Part shown: in pieces, positions 10,001 through 21,794 of the stretch
How positions within the stretch are numbered: position 1 is the stretch's first letter
How the letters are laid out: the number at the start of each line of letters is the position of its first letter
Origin: Bradyrhizobium sp. NAS80.1
GTDB taxonomy: Bacteria; Pseudomonadota; Alphaproteobacteria; Rhizobiales; Xanthobacteraceae
Length of the DNA: 47,810 bases
Assembly: GCF_001908205.1 (NCBI RefSeq)
Contig: NZ_LGHL01000079.1
Span: 1 to 47,810, forward strand
Direction of reading: 5' to 3'
Program-made: the position numbers and the translations under genes
Notes under the pieces: model-generated
Seen by the model: only the letters and a program-made list of their open reading frames with translations
What the model was told of the DNA's origin: nothing
The model's database searches: none

Positions 10001-13000
10001 CGTCACCGGTGGCGGCACGCTGACGATCTCCACGCCCGGCAACATCCTGATCGGCGACAATGCTGAGCTCGCTGGCGGTGTGTTGCCTGCCGGTACGCCG
10101 GCGCCAGCTGCAGTGAAGTTGAAGCAGGCCATGACCATTCCGGCGGGACAGCCGCTGCCGGCTCCGTTGACGCTGACCTTTACCACAATGGTTTTCGATA
10201 CGCCGCTACTCGCTGACGTAACACTGAGCAACACATTGCCCAGCGGACCGACCGGCGCTGATTGGCAGGTTCCGACCGGACTGTTGGTTTGGACCGACAG
10301 CGGCTGCTATGGCGGATGGCCCTGTGGGTCGTCCATTGTGCCTGCCGGTTCGATCATCACCAGCTGGGCGGGAGGTGGAAAAATCCCCGCCGGGACCATC
10401 GTTCCCTCAAACGTCTTTCCAAACGGTCTTCCGGTTAATCCCTACCAGGTCACCTACGCAGCCGGAACAATTCAGCCCACGCCGATGACCTACCCGGTCG
10501 GCAGCATTATTCCGGCCGGCGCGGTGATACCGCAAACCGTGGCCATCGAACCTGCACCCGCGCTCCAGTACTCGTTCTTCACGGCCGGATTCTCGAACTA
10601 TGACATCAATGGCGGGCTGGGAGTTGTGGTTGCCAACAACACTGTGGTTGCGGCCGCGATGCCGGTCTACCGCTTCACGGCGGATAGCTATGCGATGCCG
10701 GCCGGCAGCGCTCCATCGTCGGCGATGGCGCTGTGGACGCCGCCGCTGTTCACTGAAGATCCGCTCAAGGCTACGCTCACCCAGCGGGGCGGGGTCAGCG
10801 TTGCGCTACACTCGTTTATCAGGTCCGGGACTGGTCCGATCGCAAGCGGCGGCGCCATTGTCGTTGGCGATGGCGCCTCGATCAGTGTTGATCCGGGCCA
10901 GAGCATCACCCTCGATGCCTTCGGTCAGATCAGCGTGTTCGGCAACCTCACCGCGCACGGCGGTAGCATCAAGCTGGTCAATGATGCCGATGGATCTTCA
11001 ACTGACGCTGCTCGTAACTTCGACGCACAGGGCAATGGTCGCGGCGTCTCGATCTGGGTCGATGCCGCTGCCAAGCTCGATGTCTCGGGTCTGGCCTACC
11101 GGGCGTCCGACGCGGCCGGGCATGCTTTCGGGCAGGCGACCGACGGCGGCAACATCACCATCAACGGCGGCGGCGCCTTCGTGATCATTCGTCCGGGCGC
11201 CGAACTCAATGCCGATGGCACGCAGGTCGCGATCGATTTCGCGGCGGGACACGCAAACGCCGGCAGTCAACCGCAGACGATCGCCACCAATGGCGGCTCT
11301 GTCACGCTGTCCTCGCAGAGCGGGCTTTACCTAGACGGCAATCTGCACGCGGTAGCCGGCGGTGTCGGCGCTTCGGGCGGCAGCTTGTCGATCGCGCTCA
11401 CCACGCCGTTCTTCGACACGCTGTCCTTCCCCAATAGCGTGCCGCCGACTGGTCCAATCGTGCCGAGTGTGATGACGGTGGTGCAGGGACGCCCGGATTC
11501 GCCGCTGCCGGCAGATAGCGCGCCGGGCACCAACGCCGCATCGCTCATGTTCGGGCAGACCACGGTCAGCGCCGACATGGTCAAGGCCGGCGGGTTCGAC
11601 AGCCTCACCCTGAATTCCGGCGACTACATGCAGTTCTCCGGCAATGTGTCGCTGGCGATGGGACGCAGCCTGACGCTGACCGCGGCGGCCTTCACGTCGG
11701 GAGCTCCCGTCGTTGGACCGATCGATAGCTCGATGCCGGCCACGACCGGCAACGTGAGAGTGTCGGCCCCATACATCCTGTTCACCGAACCGACAGCCAA
11801 TGTTCCGGACGGGACTGTCAGCGGGAGCATCCGCAATCCCGGCGGCGCGGCGTTGCCGACATCGGCCACCTTCGAGGCTCACGCAAATCAGATCGATATC
11901 CAGGGTCTCGTCGAATTCTCGGCGCGGGCGCCGAACAACATGTATGCGCCAGGGTTCCTGACGACGCTGTTCAGCCAGGGCGACATCCGCTTCCTGTCGA
12001 TGACCGGAGTTGAGAAGACCCAGTTTGCGACCAGCGGGAATCTGAATCTTCTCGCCGCGCAGATCTATCCAGCAACCAACACCAGCGCCGTCGTGACCGC
12101 GGGCAGTGGCAATTCCGACCCGACCACGACGCTGACCATCGGACGCACCACCGACACTATTCCGGACGCACCGTTCTCGGTCTTCGGCCAGCTCGCATTC
12201 CAGGCGCCGGTGATCGAGCAGGGCGGCATCGTCCGTGCGCCACTCGGCGTCCTGACCTTCGGCCAAGGCTGGCCCGTGTTCACGCCGCATGTCGATCTGC
12301 TGGCCGGCAGCCTGACCTCCGTCTCTATGGCGGGCCTGACCATCCCCTATGGCGGTACGATCGACGGCGTCACCTACAGCTATAACGGCACCAGCATCCG
12401 GGCGATCGACCTGACCAATTTCACCGGCAATGGGCCGCAAACGGGCATCCTCCTGGACGGGCAGTCGATCAACGTTGCGAGCGGCGCGGTCCTGGACATG
12501 TCGGGCGGCGGCACGCTCGCCGGCGCGGGCTTCGTCTCCGGACGCGGCGGATCTGTGAACGTGATCAACACGCCACTCGTCAATGCCAATCCCGCGACCC
12601 CTCTCAGCAAGACCAACGACAAGGTTTACGCTATCGTACCCGGCTATGCGTCGGGTTATGCGCCAGTCGCGCCTGAGAACGGCGCCGGCGATCCTGTGAT
12701 TGGCCAGCAGATCACCATACCTGCCGGCGTCCCGGGGCTACCGGCGGGGACATATACACTGCTGCCATCCAACTATGCGTTGCTGCCCGGCGGATACCGC
12801 GTGGAGGTTGGGGGCAGCACGACGATGCCGATCGGCAACCCGACCACAATCGGCAACGGTACCTATGCCGCCTCCGTCTATACCGGCATCGCCAACACCG
12901 CGATCAAGGGCAGCCTCCCGGTGACGGCGCTGATTACTGCGGGTACGTCTGTTCGCAAGTATTCGCAGTTCAATGAGCAGAGCTACAGCGACTTCCTGGT

Positions 13001-16000
13001 TGCGAAGGTGACGCAGTTCGGCGGCGTGCGCCCGCTGCTGCCGAGCGACGGCAAGGCTCTGGAAATACAGTTCGAGACCCCGGACCCGACTACAATTGGC
13101 TCCGCACTATCGTTCAACGGAACGGCCCTGTTTCAGGGCGCGCAGGGTGGTAACGCCGGTCAGGTTGCGCTGATGAATGTCGGCGAGATTTATTCCGACG
13201 TGCCGACGGCTGGATTCACCGATGTCTCGGTCCGTGCCGCCGACATCGACGCACTCAAGGCGTCGCGTCTGCTGGTCAACGGAACCGTTGGCATCTTGAA
13301 TGGCACGCTGGTCTTCAATCAGGCCTACAGGCCCAGCGGATATAATCTCTTCATCCGCGATGGCGTGTCCCTTTCGGCCGGCGAGATGTTCTTCATCGGC
13401 AACAACATCACCGTCGGCAACAACGTGACGCTGAACACCGTCGGGCGGGGCACAGTCCCGTTCGATTCCGCATCCACCGGGATGAGCTATGCGGCTAGCA
13501 GCTACACCGTGCTGGCGCTGTCCAACGGTGACGTCAACTTCCTGCCGTCGAATATTGGCAGCGGCACCATTGATATCGGCGCCGGCTCGTCGCTCTATTC
13601 CGAAGGGACGCTGGCGTTCGTCACCAACGGCGCCTCTACGATTGATCCAACAGCCCATTTTGGGTCGAGCAACATCGCACTAGCGGTCGGCACCATCAAT
13701 ATCGGCGATGCCGCCACCATCGCGGCGGCCGGCGCACCCGCCGGCTTGCTGTTCAACCAGACGCTGCTCAACACGCTTCTCAACGGCGACCCGCTGCACG
13801 GCGCGCCAGCGCTGAAGACCATCACGCTCGGCGCCGCGAACTCCATCAACCTGTTCGGCAGCGCCGGTCTCGATGCCACCGGTAGCGGTGTCGATCTGGT
13901 GCTGAACACCTCGGCGATCTACGGCTACGGCGCGGCCGGCGATCAGGCCACCATCGCTGCCAACAAGATCACGTGGAACGGCGTCAGCGGCGCCACGCCG
14001 CCGGCCATCGCCGCAGGCGGCCCGGGCACTGGCGCCGGTACATTAAATCTCGTAGCGGACGAGATTGACTTCGGCCGTTTCGCCTCGCTCGACACGTCGA
14101 CGGCGAACCGCGTGATTTATGGCTTCAACAACGTCAACATGATTGGCAGCTCGAAGATCGTGTCGGCCGGCAACAGCAAACTGTTTGTCTATCAGTCACC
14201 GAGCTCCGATCCTGCCGCGGTGTTCGGCCAGAGCGGGATGGGCGGCAATCTGACGCTGTCAACGCCGCTTTTGACCGGCGCGCAGAAGTCGATCATAGCC
14301 TATGCCGCAGGCGGTACGCTCAATGTCGTCGCGCTCGCAGGCGTCGTGCCGAGCGCAGCGAAGACCACGGTGTCGGGTGCCGAGATCGATCTTTCCGGCG
14401 ACAGCGTTGCCATCGGCACCGCCATCCTGCTGCCGAGCGGCAAGTTCGTGGTCAACGCCACCAACGACATCCGTCTGAACGACGGCAGCCGCATCGATCT
14501 GTCGGGCCAGCCGTCCATGATCCAGAAGGCGACCGTCTACGGCTTCGGCGGTACGGCGATCTTCAACAGCTTGCAGGGCAGCCTGACGCAGGCGGCCGGC
14601 TCGACGATCGACGTCTTCGCCACAAAGGCCAACGCCGGATCGATCAGCATCAACGCCGGCAACGGACTAGTCACGCTCGGCGGCGCGCTCAACGGCGCGG
14701 CGACGGGTGGTTACGCGAGCGGCGACTTCAGCGTCGTCACCGGTGCGCTCTCCAGTGCCGATTTCGCGACGCTCAACGCGCTGCTGACCCAGGGCGGCTT
14801 CTTCGAAGCGCGTGCCTTCGACATCCGGAATGGCGATCTTGTCATCGGCAACGGAGTCAAGGCTCACAACGTCACAATCGCCGCCGACAACGGCAGCCTG
14901 ACCGTCAACGGCACCATCGATGCGTCCGGCGCAGCGCCCGGCACCATCCGGCTCTCTGCCGGCAACGGGCTGACGCTCGCCTCGACCGGCACGCTCGATG
15001 TTCATGGCACGGTGCTTCAGGTCGACAGCTACGGACTGCCGGTCGAGGCCAAGAACCGGGGCCATATCGAACTGACCGCCGCGGGTGGCGTGCTCACGCT
15101 GTCGCCCGGCGCGACCATGAATCTCACCACGCCGAACGGCGTCGCATACGGCGACGTCGTGCTGAACGCGCAGCGCACCGGCGAGACCTCAGGCGACGTC
15201 GCCATCGACGCCGGAGGTCCGCTCAACATCAACGGCGCCTACAGCATCGCACTCAACGCCTTCTGGACCTATGACCTGCCGGGCGGCAGCACCATTACCC
15301 AGACGACGCTCGACGGCTATGATGCTGCGAGCACGGCCTTCATCAACGCCGCGCTCGGCAATGGCGGATTGGCGACGCGCGTTGCTGGCCTGTCGGCCTA
15401 CGGCAGCGCGTACCACCTGCGCCCCGGCGTCCAAATCACGTCGAGCGGCGACTTGTCCACCTTGGGCGACATCGACCTCGCCAAGTATCGCTACGGCGCG
15501 GGCGCGGATCGAGATCCGAACTCAGTGACCTACGGTGCCGGCGAGCCAATGGCTCTCGTGATCCGCGCCGGCGGCAACGTGACCGTCAAGGGAAGCATTT
15601 CCGACGGCTTCAAGTCGTCGCCGGGCATACCGCCGACCTATAATCTGGTCGATATCACGACCAGCCCGCTCTTTCGCACCTTCAGTGGCAGCGCTTGGGG
15701 GCTCCCCAACGATGGCCGCTATTCGACGGGGAACGTCACCCTCACGGCGGACTGGACGATTCCGAACGATGCCTTCTACCAGGCCTGGGATCAAAACTGG
15801 GGTGCATTCTATGACCTTGCTGGTAACAACTATGCCCCGGGAAGCACGATCCCGGCGGGCACAACATTGGATGGTTCGTGGTGGCCGGCGTTCGAGAATG
15901 GAATCACCTGGCCGAGTCTCGGAACGGTGACGAGCCCAGGCGTTCCCGCCGCAGCGGCGACGTCGGCGGTAGCGGCAATGCTTGCGCGGGGTTCATTGTC

Positions 16001-19000
16001 GGCGTCCATCCGGCTCGTGAGCGGCGCAGATCTTGCGGCCGCTGATCAGCGGGCGCTGCAAACGACGCAAGCGCTCAACGGGCGCGGCAACCTGACGCTG
16101 AACGATCCGACCTATAATTCATCGCTGAACGGCACATTCTTCAGCGTACTCCGCACCGGCACCGGCAGTCTCGACCTGCTGGCAGGCGGGAGCTTCAGCG
16201 AGGCCACGCCGTACGGAGTCTATACCGCGGGCACGCAATCGGCAGCGATCCCGGTGGCTAACGGCAGCAATCCGTATGATCTGGTCGGCATCACCGGTGG
16301 CGGCAACTCGCACGCCTGGTACCCGGAACATGGCGGCGATCTCCTGCTCACCGCGCAACAGGACATCACCGGAAATATTCAGATTGCCGACAACAACACC
16401 CGCTACGTCGACTCCGATCTCACAGCTAACTGGTTCCGCCAGCAAGGGGGCGGCTCCTCTGCCGATCCGGCCGCGTGGTGGATTAACTTCGGTTCGTTCG
16501 CGAAGACTTATTCCTGGAGCAACACCCAACAACTCATCGGCTTCCAGGGCATCGGTACGCTCGGCGGCGGCAACCTGACCGTGATCGCGGGCGGCAATGC
16601 AGGCGTGACAGGCAACGGATCGACCGGCCTCGATTTGGCGGTCGCCTCGACTGGACGCGTTCTGCCAAATGGCACGCTGGTGGAAACCGGCGGTGGCGAT
16701 CTTGTTGTGAAGATCAGCGGCGGACTGAATCCTCTGGCAGCGACCACACCTTTCGGCCCGGTGTCGGACTTTTTTTGGCTCGATCAGCGACCTGCGTGGC
16801 GACATCACCGTGAGTGCCGGATCGGTCGGCGCGCTGGCCCAGAACAACTGGGGATCCTATCTCGTTTCGTATGATCCGCGCGCCACGGATCCGAACGTCT
16901 ACAAGCGCTCGCTCAAGACACCAGGTCCGCTCTTCATCCCAGGTGACGGCAGCGTCAGCATCGTCACGCGTGGCGACCTGGTGCTTGGCGGCGCACGCGA
17001 TGCGGGCATGGCGGCAGCGGTCGATCTGAACGGCATTGCCTATACGGTGCGGAATGCGGACGGCAGCACGACGCTCAAGAGCGGCGGACAGTCGAACTTC
17101 ACGTTGTGGACGCCAACGACGGCGATCAACCTTTACGCTGCGGGCGGTGATGCGGCTGTGTTGAACGGGATCGTCTCCAACGGCGCCGGTCTTTTCCCGG
17201 GGACGCTGATCGTAGCGGCCGCCAACGGCGATATTCGTTTTGCCGAACCTGGATTCGGCGGAAGCCTTCCGGCGATCGAACTGGTGCCGTCACCGCTCGG
17301 CCAGCTTGAACTGCTGGCGGCCGGCTCGATCTACGGGACGGGCCAGGTGGTGGCGATGTCCGGCGCGGACATGAGCACGCTGGCGACGCCGCTCAATCCC
17401 GTCTTCAGCACGGGCACCGGCGGCGCTGGTGACAGCAACGCCTGGGCGAACGCCGCCTTCCGGGATAATTCACTCAATCCAATTGCTTTCGGCGAGGACC
17501 TGCCCATCTCCAACCTGCATGCAGGCGATAGCCAGCCAGCCTTGGTCTATGCTGGCATCGACATCACCGATCTTACCCTGGGACAGACACAGACAAAGAC
17601 TAAGAGTTTCTTCTCGGGTTTCGTTCCGACCCACAGCAACTGGTATATCGCCGCCAAGCCGTTCGAGGTGATCGCCGGACGCGATATCGCGGGCACCGGC
17701 CCGACGCCGAGCGTGTTCCTCAACACCGGGCCGAACGACATCTCTTCGATAACGGCCGGTCGCGATATCTTCGACCAATCGGTCACTATTCTCGGTCCCG
17801 GCCTGCTTCAGGTGCAGGCCGGCCGCAACCTGTACCAGGGCTATTACGGTTCACTGGTCAGCGCGGGTGATATTGTCAATCCGGCCAACAGCGCTGGCGG
17901 TGCGGGCATTGTCACGATGGCTGCTGTCGGCGCCAACGGTCCTGACTACACTGGTTTCGCCAAGCTGTATTTCGACGTTGCCAACCAGCTTCCGGGTGAC
18001 GGCACGCCACTCGCCGGCAGCGGCAAGGTCGCAAAGGCCTACGCCGACGAATTGTACGATTGGTTGCGTCAGCGGTTCTCGCCGAGCCGGAACTATTCAT
18101 TCAAGGGCCAGTCCTATGTCTTCACCGGCTCGAAGGCTGATGCGTACGCCTTCTTCCTGACGTTGCCGACGGAGCAGCAGGGCGTGTTCGTTCGGCAAGT
18201 CTACTACACGGAGTTGAAGGAGGGCGGCCGCGAGTACAACAACAAGAGCAGCAGTCGTTACGGTAGCTATTTGCGCGGCCGGCAGGCAATCGCCACGCTG
18301 TTCCCGGATCGGGATGCGCAAGGCAATCCGGTGACGTATTCGGGCAAGATCACCATGTTCAGCAGCGTCACGGGCTCCAATACAATCAATGGGGTCACCG
18401 TCCCGGTAACCACCGACGCCGGCATCAATACTCAGTTCGGCGGTGACATCCAGATCCTCAATCCGGGAGGGCAGACGACCATTGGCGTCGAGGGCGTGAC
18501 ACCGGGCGCCGGCGCGGGTCTGATCACGCAGGGACTGGGCGACATCGACGTCTACTCGCTCGGCAGCGTGCTGCTCGGCCAGAGCCGCATCATGACGACG
18601 TTCGGCGGCAACATCCTGGTGTGGTCGGCGGAAGGTGACATCAACGCCGGCCGCGGCTCGAAGACGACGACGATCTTCACGCCGCCCAAGCGCGCCTACG
18701 ACAATTACGGCAACGTCTCGCTGTCGCCGACCGTGCCGTCGGCCGGTGCCGGCATTGCGACGCTTAATCCGATTCCGCAGGTGCCGCCGGGCGATATCGA
18801 TCTGTACGCGCCTATCGGCACGATCGATGCCGGTGAGGCGGGTATCCGCCACTCCGGCAACGTCAGTCTCGCGGCGCTGCAGATCGTCAACTCCGCCAAC
18901 ATCACGGGGCAGGGAACAGTGACGGGTGTCCCGACGGTGCAGGGGCCGCCGGTGGCGGCGCTTGCAACGGCTTCCAACGCCACCGCAGCCACGCAGCAGT

Positions 19001-19185
19001 CGGGCCTGCCAAGTCAGCCCGGTAACAGCGGCCAAGCCTCTATCATGATTGTCGAGATTGTCGGCTACGGGGGCGGATCGCAGGCCGATGATGCAAATCT
19101 CCCCAGAACTGACAACAACGCACTGGGCCCGACCGATCTTAACAGGCGGGACGAAGACGAAAAACGTCGGCGTGGTGGACAGTAA
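7032..19185 (+). CDS. giant filamentous-haemagglutinin-like exoprotein (TPS domain, DUF3739-type C-terminus), frameshifted at a T7 run
   Basis: Read with one base removed from the T7 run at 16770-16776, this is a single protein of about 4050 residues; otherwise it splits into a 3280-residue N-part and a part from 16810. An AGGAAA ribosome site precedes the ATG. The first 55 residues form an extended signal peptide (charged start, TLLAGTSLLALVLGMPSAHA). An Ala/Gln-rich helix (about 75-122) follows. A haemagglutination/TPS domain (about 150-330) has NVNIQQTAPQAILNWQTFNV and NQNGIIFGGG. Thousands of residues of Gly/Asn/Asp-rich beta-helix repeat follow. Around 1010-1190 lies an IPAG-rich insert with Cys1092 and Cys1098. 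The C-terminal 600 residues match the DUF3739 'filamentous haemagglutinin family' end (FFSGFVPTHSNWYIAAKPFE). It would be secreted through Sec and act at the surface in adhesion or biofilm. No TpsB partner lies in the window. Confidence 0.92.
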
Positions 19186-19186
19186 G

Positions 19187-19651
19187 ATGGGCCAACATAC
19201 TTTCCTTAGGCATATCTTGCGTTCGCTCGGAGCGGCGAGCGGATTGATGACCGCGTCCGCCGTGTTCGGCGCGGTGGCACAAGAGGCGGATTACCGGTCG
19301 GCCGCTTCGGCCCCCTCATCGTGGCAGAGTTTTGCCGGGGGGCTGCAAGGCCGTTTGCAGCAGCGTCTGGCGGGCAACGATGCCGACGCGCGCGCTTTTC
19401 AGGACTACATGAGAAAGTACGAGCCCGGATCGAGCGCATCGCCGATGAAGTTCGTGGCTCGGATATGGATCCTGCCTGACGGCCGGATTGAGCGTCTCGA
19501 GTTCGATGGGCTCGAGGACAAGGAGATCGCGGTTCACCTTCGCGCGCTGCTGACCCGGGACAATGTCGGCGCGCCGCCGGAGGACATGCTCCAGCCCTTG
19601 AGGCTGCGACTCTCGCTTCGGCCCAACGAACGGCCGGCAGGAGACAAGTGA
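19187..19651 (+). CDS. secreted protein with TonB_C-like domain
   Basis: 154 residues. A signal peptide or N-terminal helix (about 1-33, RSLGAASGLMTASAVFGAVA) precedes a domain from about 85 that resembles TonB_C: MKFVARIWILPDGRIERLEF followed by a helix (DKEIAVHLRALLTRDNV) and a final strand (LQPLRLRLSLRPN). There is no proline-rich spacer. It starts directly after the stop of the giant exoprotein gene and is followed by the lytic transglycosylase after 1 bp, so it is part of the operon. A free periplasmic TonB_C-like domain might compete with or modulate the real TonB proteins. That is inference; the domain call is by pattern only. Confidence 0.7.
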   Translation: MGQHTFLRHILRSLGAASGLMTASAVFGAVAQEADYRSAASAPSSWQSFAGGLQGRLQQRLAGNDADARAFQDYMRKYEPGSSASPMKFVARIWILPDGRIERLEFDGLEDKEIAVHLRALLTRDNVGAPPEDMLQPLRLRLSLRPNERPAGDK

Positions 19652-19652
19652 G

Positions 19653-20439
19653 ATGATGCGGCCGCAAATTGCCCTCGCTGCGATCGCACTTGGGCACGTG
19701 ATCCTCTTGCCCCCTGCATTGGCCGAACAGCCGGCGTCCTCGGCTTCATCCGAGACGCACCTTGCTGCAGCGGCGTCTCCCGAGCAAACGAGCGACATGC
19801 CGCCGGATGGTAGGTCGAGCGTTGGATACGAGAAAAACGACCAGGCCGCGAAAGCCGGTTCGCCTTTGCTGCGCATCCTCGACAGCCATGCGACCTATCG
19901 GACACTCATCGAGAAGGAGGCCAAGCGCGAGGGGCTCGCCCCTGAGATCGCCGAGGCGGTGATGGCGGTGGAGAGTGGCTACAATCCGGCCGCGATCGGC
20001 GGTGTCGGCGAGATCGGCCTCATGCAGATTTTGCCGTCGACCGCTCGCATGCTCGGCTTTGCCGGAACGAATAGCGATCTCGCCGTGCCCGAAAACAATA
20101 TCCGTTATGGCGTCACCTATCTGGCACGAGCGTGGCGACTGGCAGGCGGGGATCTCTGCACCGCCGTGATGAAATATCGCGCCGGCCACGGCGAGACGCG
20201 GTTCTCGTACCGCTCGGTTGATTATTGTGTTGCGGTGCGCAGCAAGCTCTTCGCGCGCGGGTTCAGGGTGACGGGCAACGTACCTGTTGCGACCTTCGGT
20301 GAGCCGGGAGGGGGGGGGCTCGGGCGCAGTGGGGTGCCGGAGACGGTGTATCGGCTCCTCCGGCATCGGCCGCGTCAATCTCGCAGCGCTCAACACGCAG
20401 CTCAGCACGCTCGTCATGCAGGTCAAGGCAGGACGATGA
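19653..20439 (+). CDS. lytic transglycosylase (SLT-type), frameshifted at a G9 run
   Basis: A signal peptide (about 1-25) is followed by an SLT domain from about 80: YRTLIEKEAKREGLAPEIAE, catalytic Glu in AVESGYNPAAI, GEIGLMQILPSTARMLGF, and NNIRYGVTYLARAW with KYRAGHGETRF near the end. At a run of nine G (20310-20318) the frame should move by one. With eight G the protein continues through a GCRRRC motif and ends GIGRVNLAALNTQLSTLVMQ at a TGA (20437-20439) that overlaps the next ATG. As given, the sequence fuses this gene to the next one. The enzyme cuts peptidoglycan, as expected where a large trans-envelope machine or substrate must pass. An AGGAG ribosome site lies upstream at about 19638. 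Confidence 0.85.
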
Positions 20440-20861
20440 TTGCTTCAAGACATTCCACGCCGGTCATCCCAGCCGCGTTGTTTTTGATCCTGATCAGCGG
20501 GACCTTGGCACACGCCCAGGAAGGGGTGCCGACCCTCTTGCCTGAGGTCATAGTCAAGCCCCCGTCGCGGCCGCTGGGACCAGCAGATGCCAATCAGGGC
20601 GCAGGAGGCAGTGCGGCGACGAATGCCAAGAAAGACGATGGCAAAGCGTTCGAGAAGTTGAACCGCGAGTTCAAGCGGAAGGTCGACGAAGTCAATCCGA
20701 TCACCAATACCCCGCCACTCGATGCGCGCTCGCCGGATACCAGGATCGGCGTCGTCAACGTCCCGGGCGTGCAGCAGCAATACGGCAAGAATTTTGGTCA
20801 CTCCGCATTTCCCTATCGCCCCGCGCCCTCAGTCTACACACCTCCGCTCGGACACCATTAG
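20436..20861 (+). CDS. small secreted protein of unknown function
   Basis: 141 residues starting MIASRHSTPVIPAALFLILI, a clear signal peptide cleaved after TLAHAQ. The mature part is hydrophilic: a Pro-rich start (LLPEVIVKPPSRPLGP), a short charged helix (KAFEKLNREFKRKVDEVNPI), and a Tyr/Pro-rich tail. No domain is recognised. Its ATG overlaps the restored stop of the lytic transglycosylase (ATGA at 20436-20439), so it is the last gene of that transcription unit. It appears as the C-terminal half of a false fusion unless the G9 frameshift upstream is corrected. Confidence 0.7.
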   Translation: MIASRHSTPVIPAALFLILISGTLAHAQEGVPTLLPEVIVKPPSRPLGPADANQGAGGSAATNAKKDDGKAFEKLNREFKRKVDEVNPITNTPPLDARSPDTRIGVVNVPGVQQQYGKNFGHSAFPYRPAPSVYTPPLGHH

Positions 20862-21020
20862 GACCGAACCGATTGAACCATCCGACGAGGTCCCAAATCG
20901 TGGGACGGAAATCCGTCATAAAATCGCTATATGAAAGGATCGGACCACCGATAGCCTCCCCTGCGGTCCGGGTGGGGGTGCGGCAGAAACTTCACGATAC
21001 GCCATGAGCGAACTGACCGA
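20862..21020 (+). promoter_or_regulatory. 159-bp intergenic region with three inverted repeats
   Basis: GTCCCA/TGGGAC (20890-20895 and 20901-20906) and GACGGA/TCCGTC (20904-20909 and 20912-20917) overlap by three bases, so only one can pair fully at a time. CGGACC/GGTCCG follows at 20941-20946 and 20965-20970. There is no clear T-run. The region separates the exoprotein operon from the STN/TonB pair and may hold a terminator, an antiterminating fold or operators. Function is not shown by the sequence. Confidence 0.45.
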
Positions 21021-21794
21021 ATGCTAGCGCCAGACTCCCGACTGGTCATGCGCAGACCCATCGCAACCCGGCCGAGCCGCGCGACCGCCCTCAGGCCAGT
21101 GGTAGCAGCGATGCTGGGGGCGACAGCGGTTGCGTTCATCTGCATGGCGAGCGCGGCCGAACCCGAGTCCTCGCCCAGATCCCAGCCGATCGCCTTCGAT
21201 ATTCCCGCGCAGTCGCTCGTCAGCGCCCTGCATGCTTACGGCCGCCGCGTAGGTGTTCAGGTGCTCTACGACAGCCGTTCGGCCGCCGGACGCCAATCGG
21301 TTGCTGTCCAGGGCCGCATGACGCCGGACGACGCCTTGAAGCGCCTTCTTGGCAATACCGATCTTGTGGTGCGTCACGCCAGCCGGGAGGCCATCACGCT
21401 GGTGGCACCCGCGCCGCTCGAAAAGCAGGAGCTGCCTCCGGTCGATGCGTTGAGCGATGCGGATCTGTCCCTTGGCGAGTTGCGCGTGCGCGCAACTGCC
21501 AGGCCGAACGATCTGGAACGATTTGCCGATTATAGCGAGACTGTCCGTAACGAAATCCAGTACGCGCTCTTGAAGAATCCCCGCAGCGCCACAGGGAACT
21601 ATCGCGCGGTTCTGGATCTGTGGATTGATCCCTCGCGTACCGTCCGCAAGGCAGCCTTGCTGCATTCGACTGGCGACGATGCGCGAGATAGCGCCATCAC
21701 AACCACGCTGCAGGGCCTGACTATCAGCAGGCCGACACCGGCCGATGCGCCGCAGCCAATCCGCGCCGTAGTCGCAGTGAGCACATCGAAGTGA
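21021..21794 (+). CDS. STN-domain protein with TonB_C-like C-terminus
   Basis: 257 residues. A signal peptide (about 1-45, ending FICMASAAEP) is followed by a secretin/TonB short N-terminal (STN) domain at about 58-135: IAFDIPAQSLVSALHAYGRR, VQVLYDSRSAAGRQSVAVQG, TPDDALKRLLGNTDLVVRHA. A second domain at about 165-255 (LERFADYSETVRNEIQYALL, RAVLDLWIDPSRTVRKAALL, ITTTLQGLTISRP) looks like TonB_C. In FecA-type receptors the STN domain passes a signal to FecR. Here it is detached from any beta-barrel and linked to a TonB_C-like module. It overlaps the next tonB gene (ATGs may also lie at 21048) and sits just upstream of sigma/fecR genes. A signalling role is inferred. Confidence 0.8.
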   Translation: MLAPDSRLVMRRPIATRPSRATALRPVVAAMLGATAVAFICMASAAEPESSPRSQPIAFDIPAQSLVSALHAYGRRVGVQVLYDSRSAAGRQSVAVQGRMTPDDALKRLLGNTDLVVRHASREAITLVAPAPLEKQELPPVDALSDADLSLGELRVRATARPNDLERFADYSETVRNEIQYALLKNPRSATGNYRAVLDLWIDPSRTVRKAALLHSTGDDARDSAITTTLQGLTISRPTPADAPQPIRAVVAVSTSK

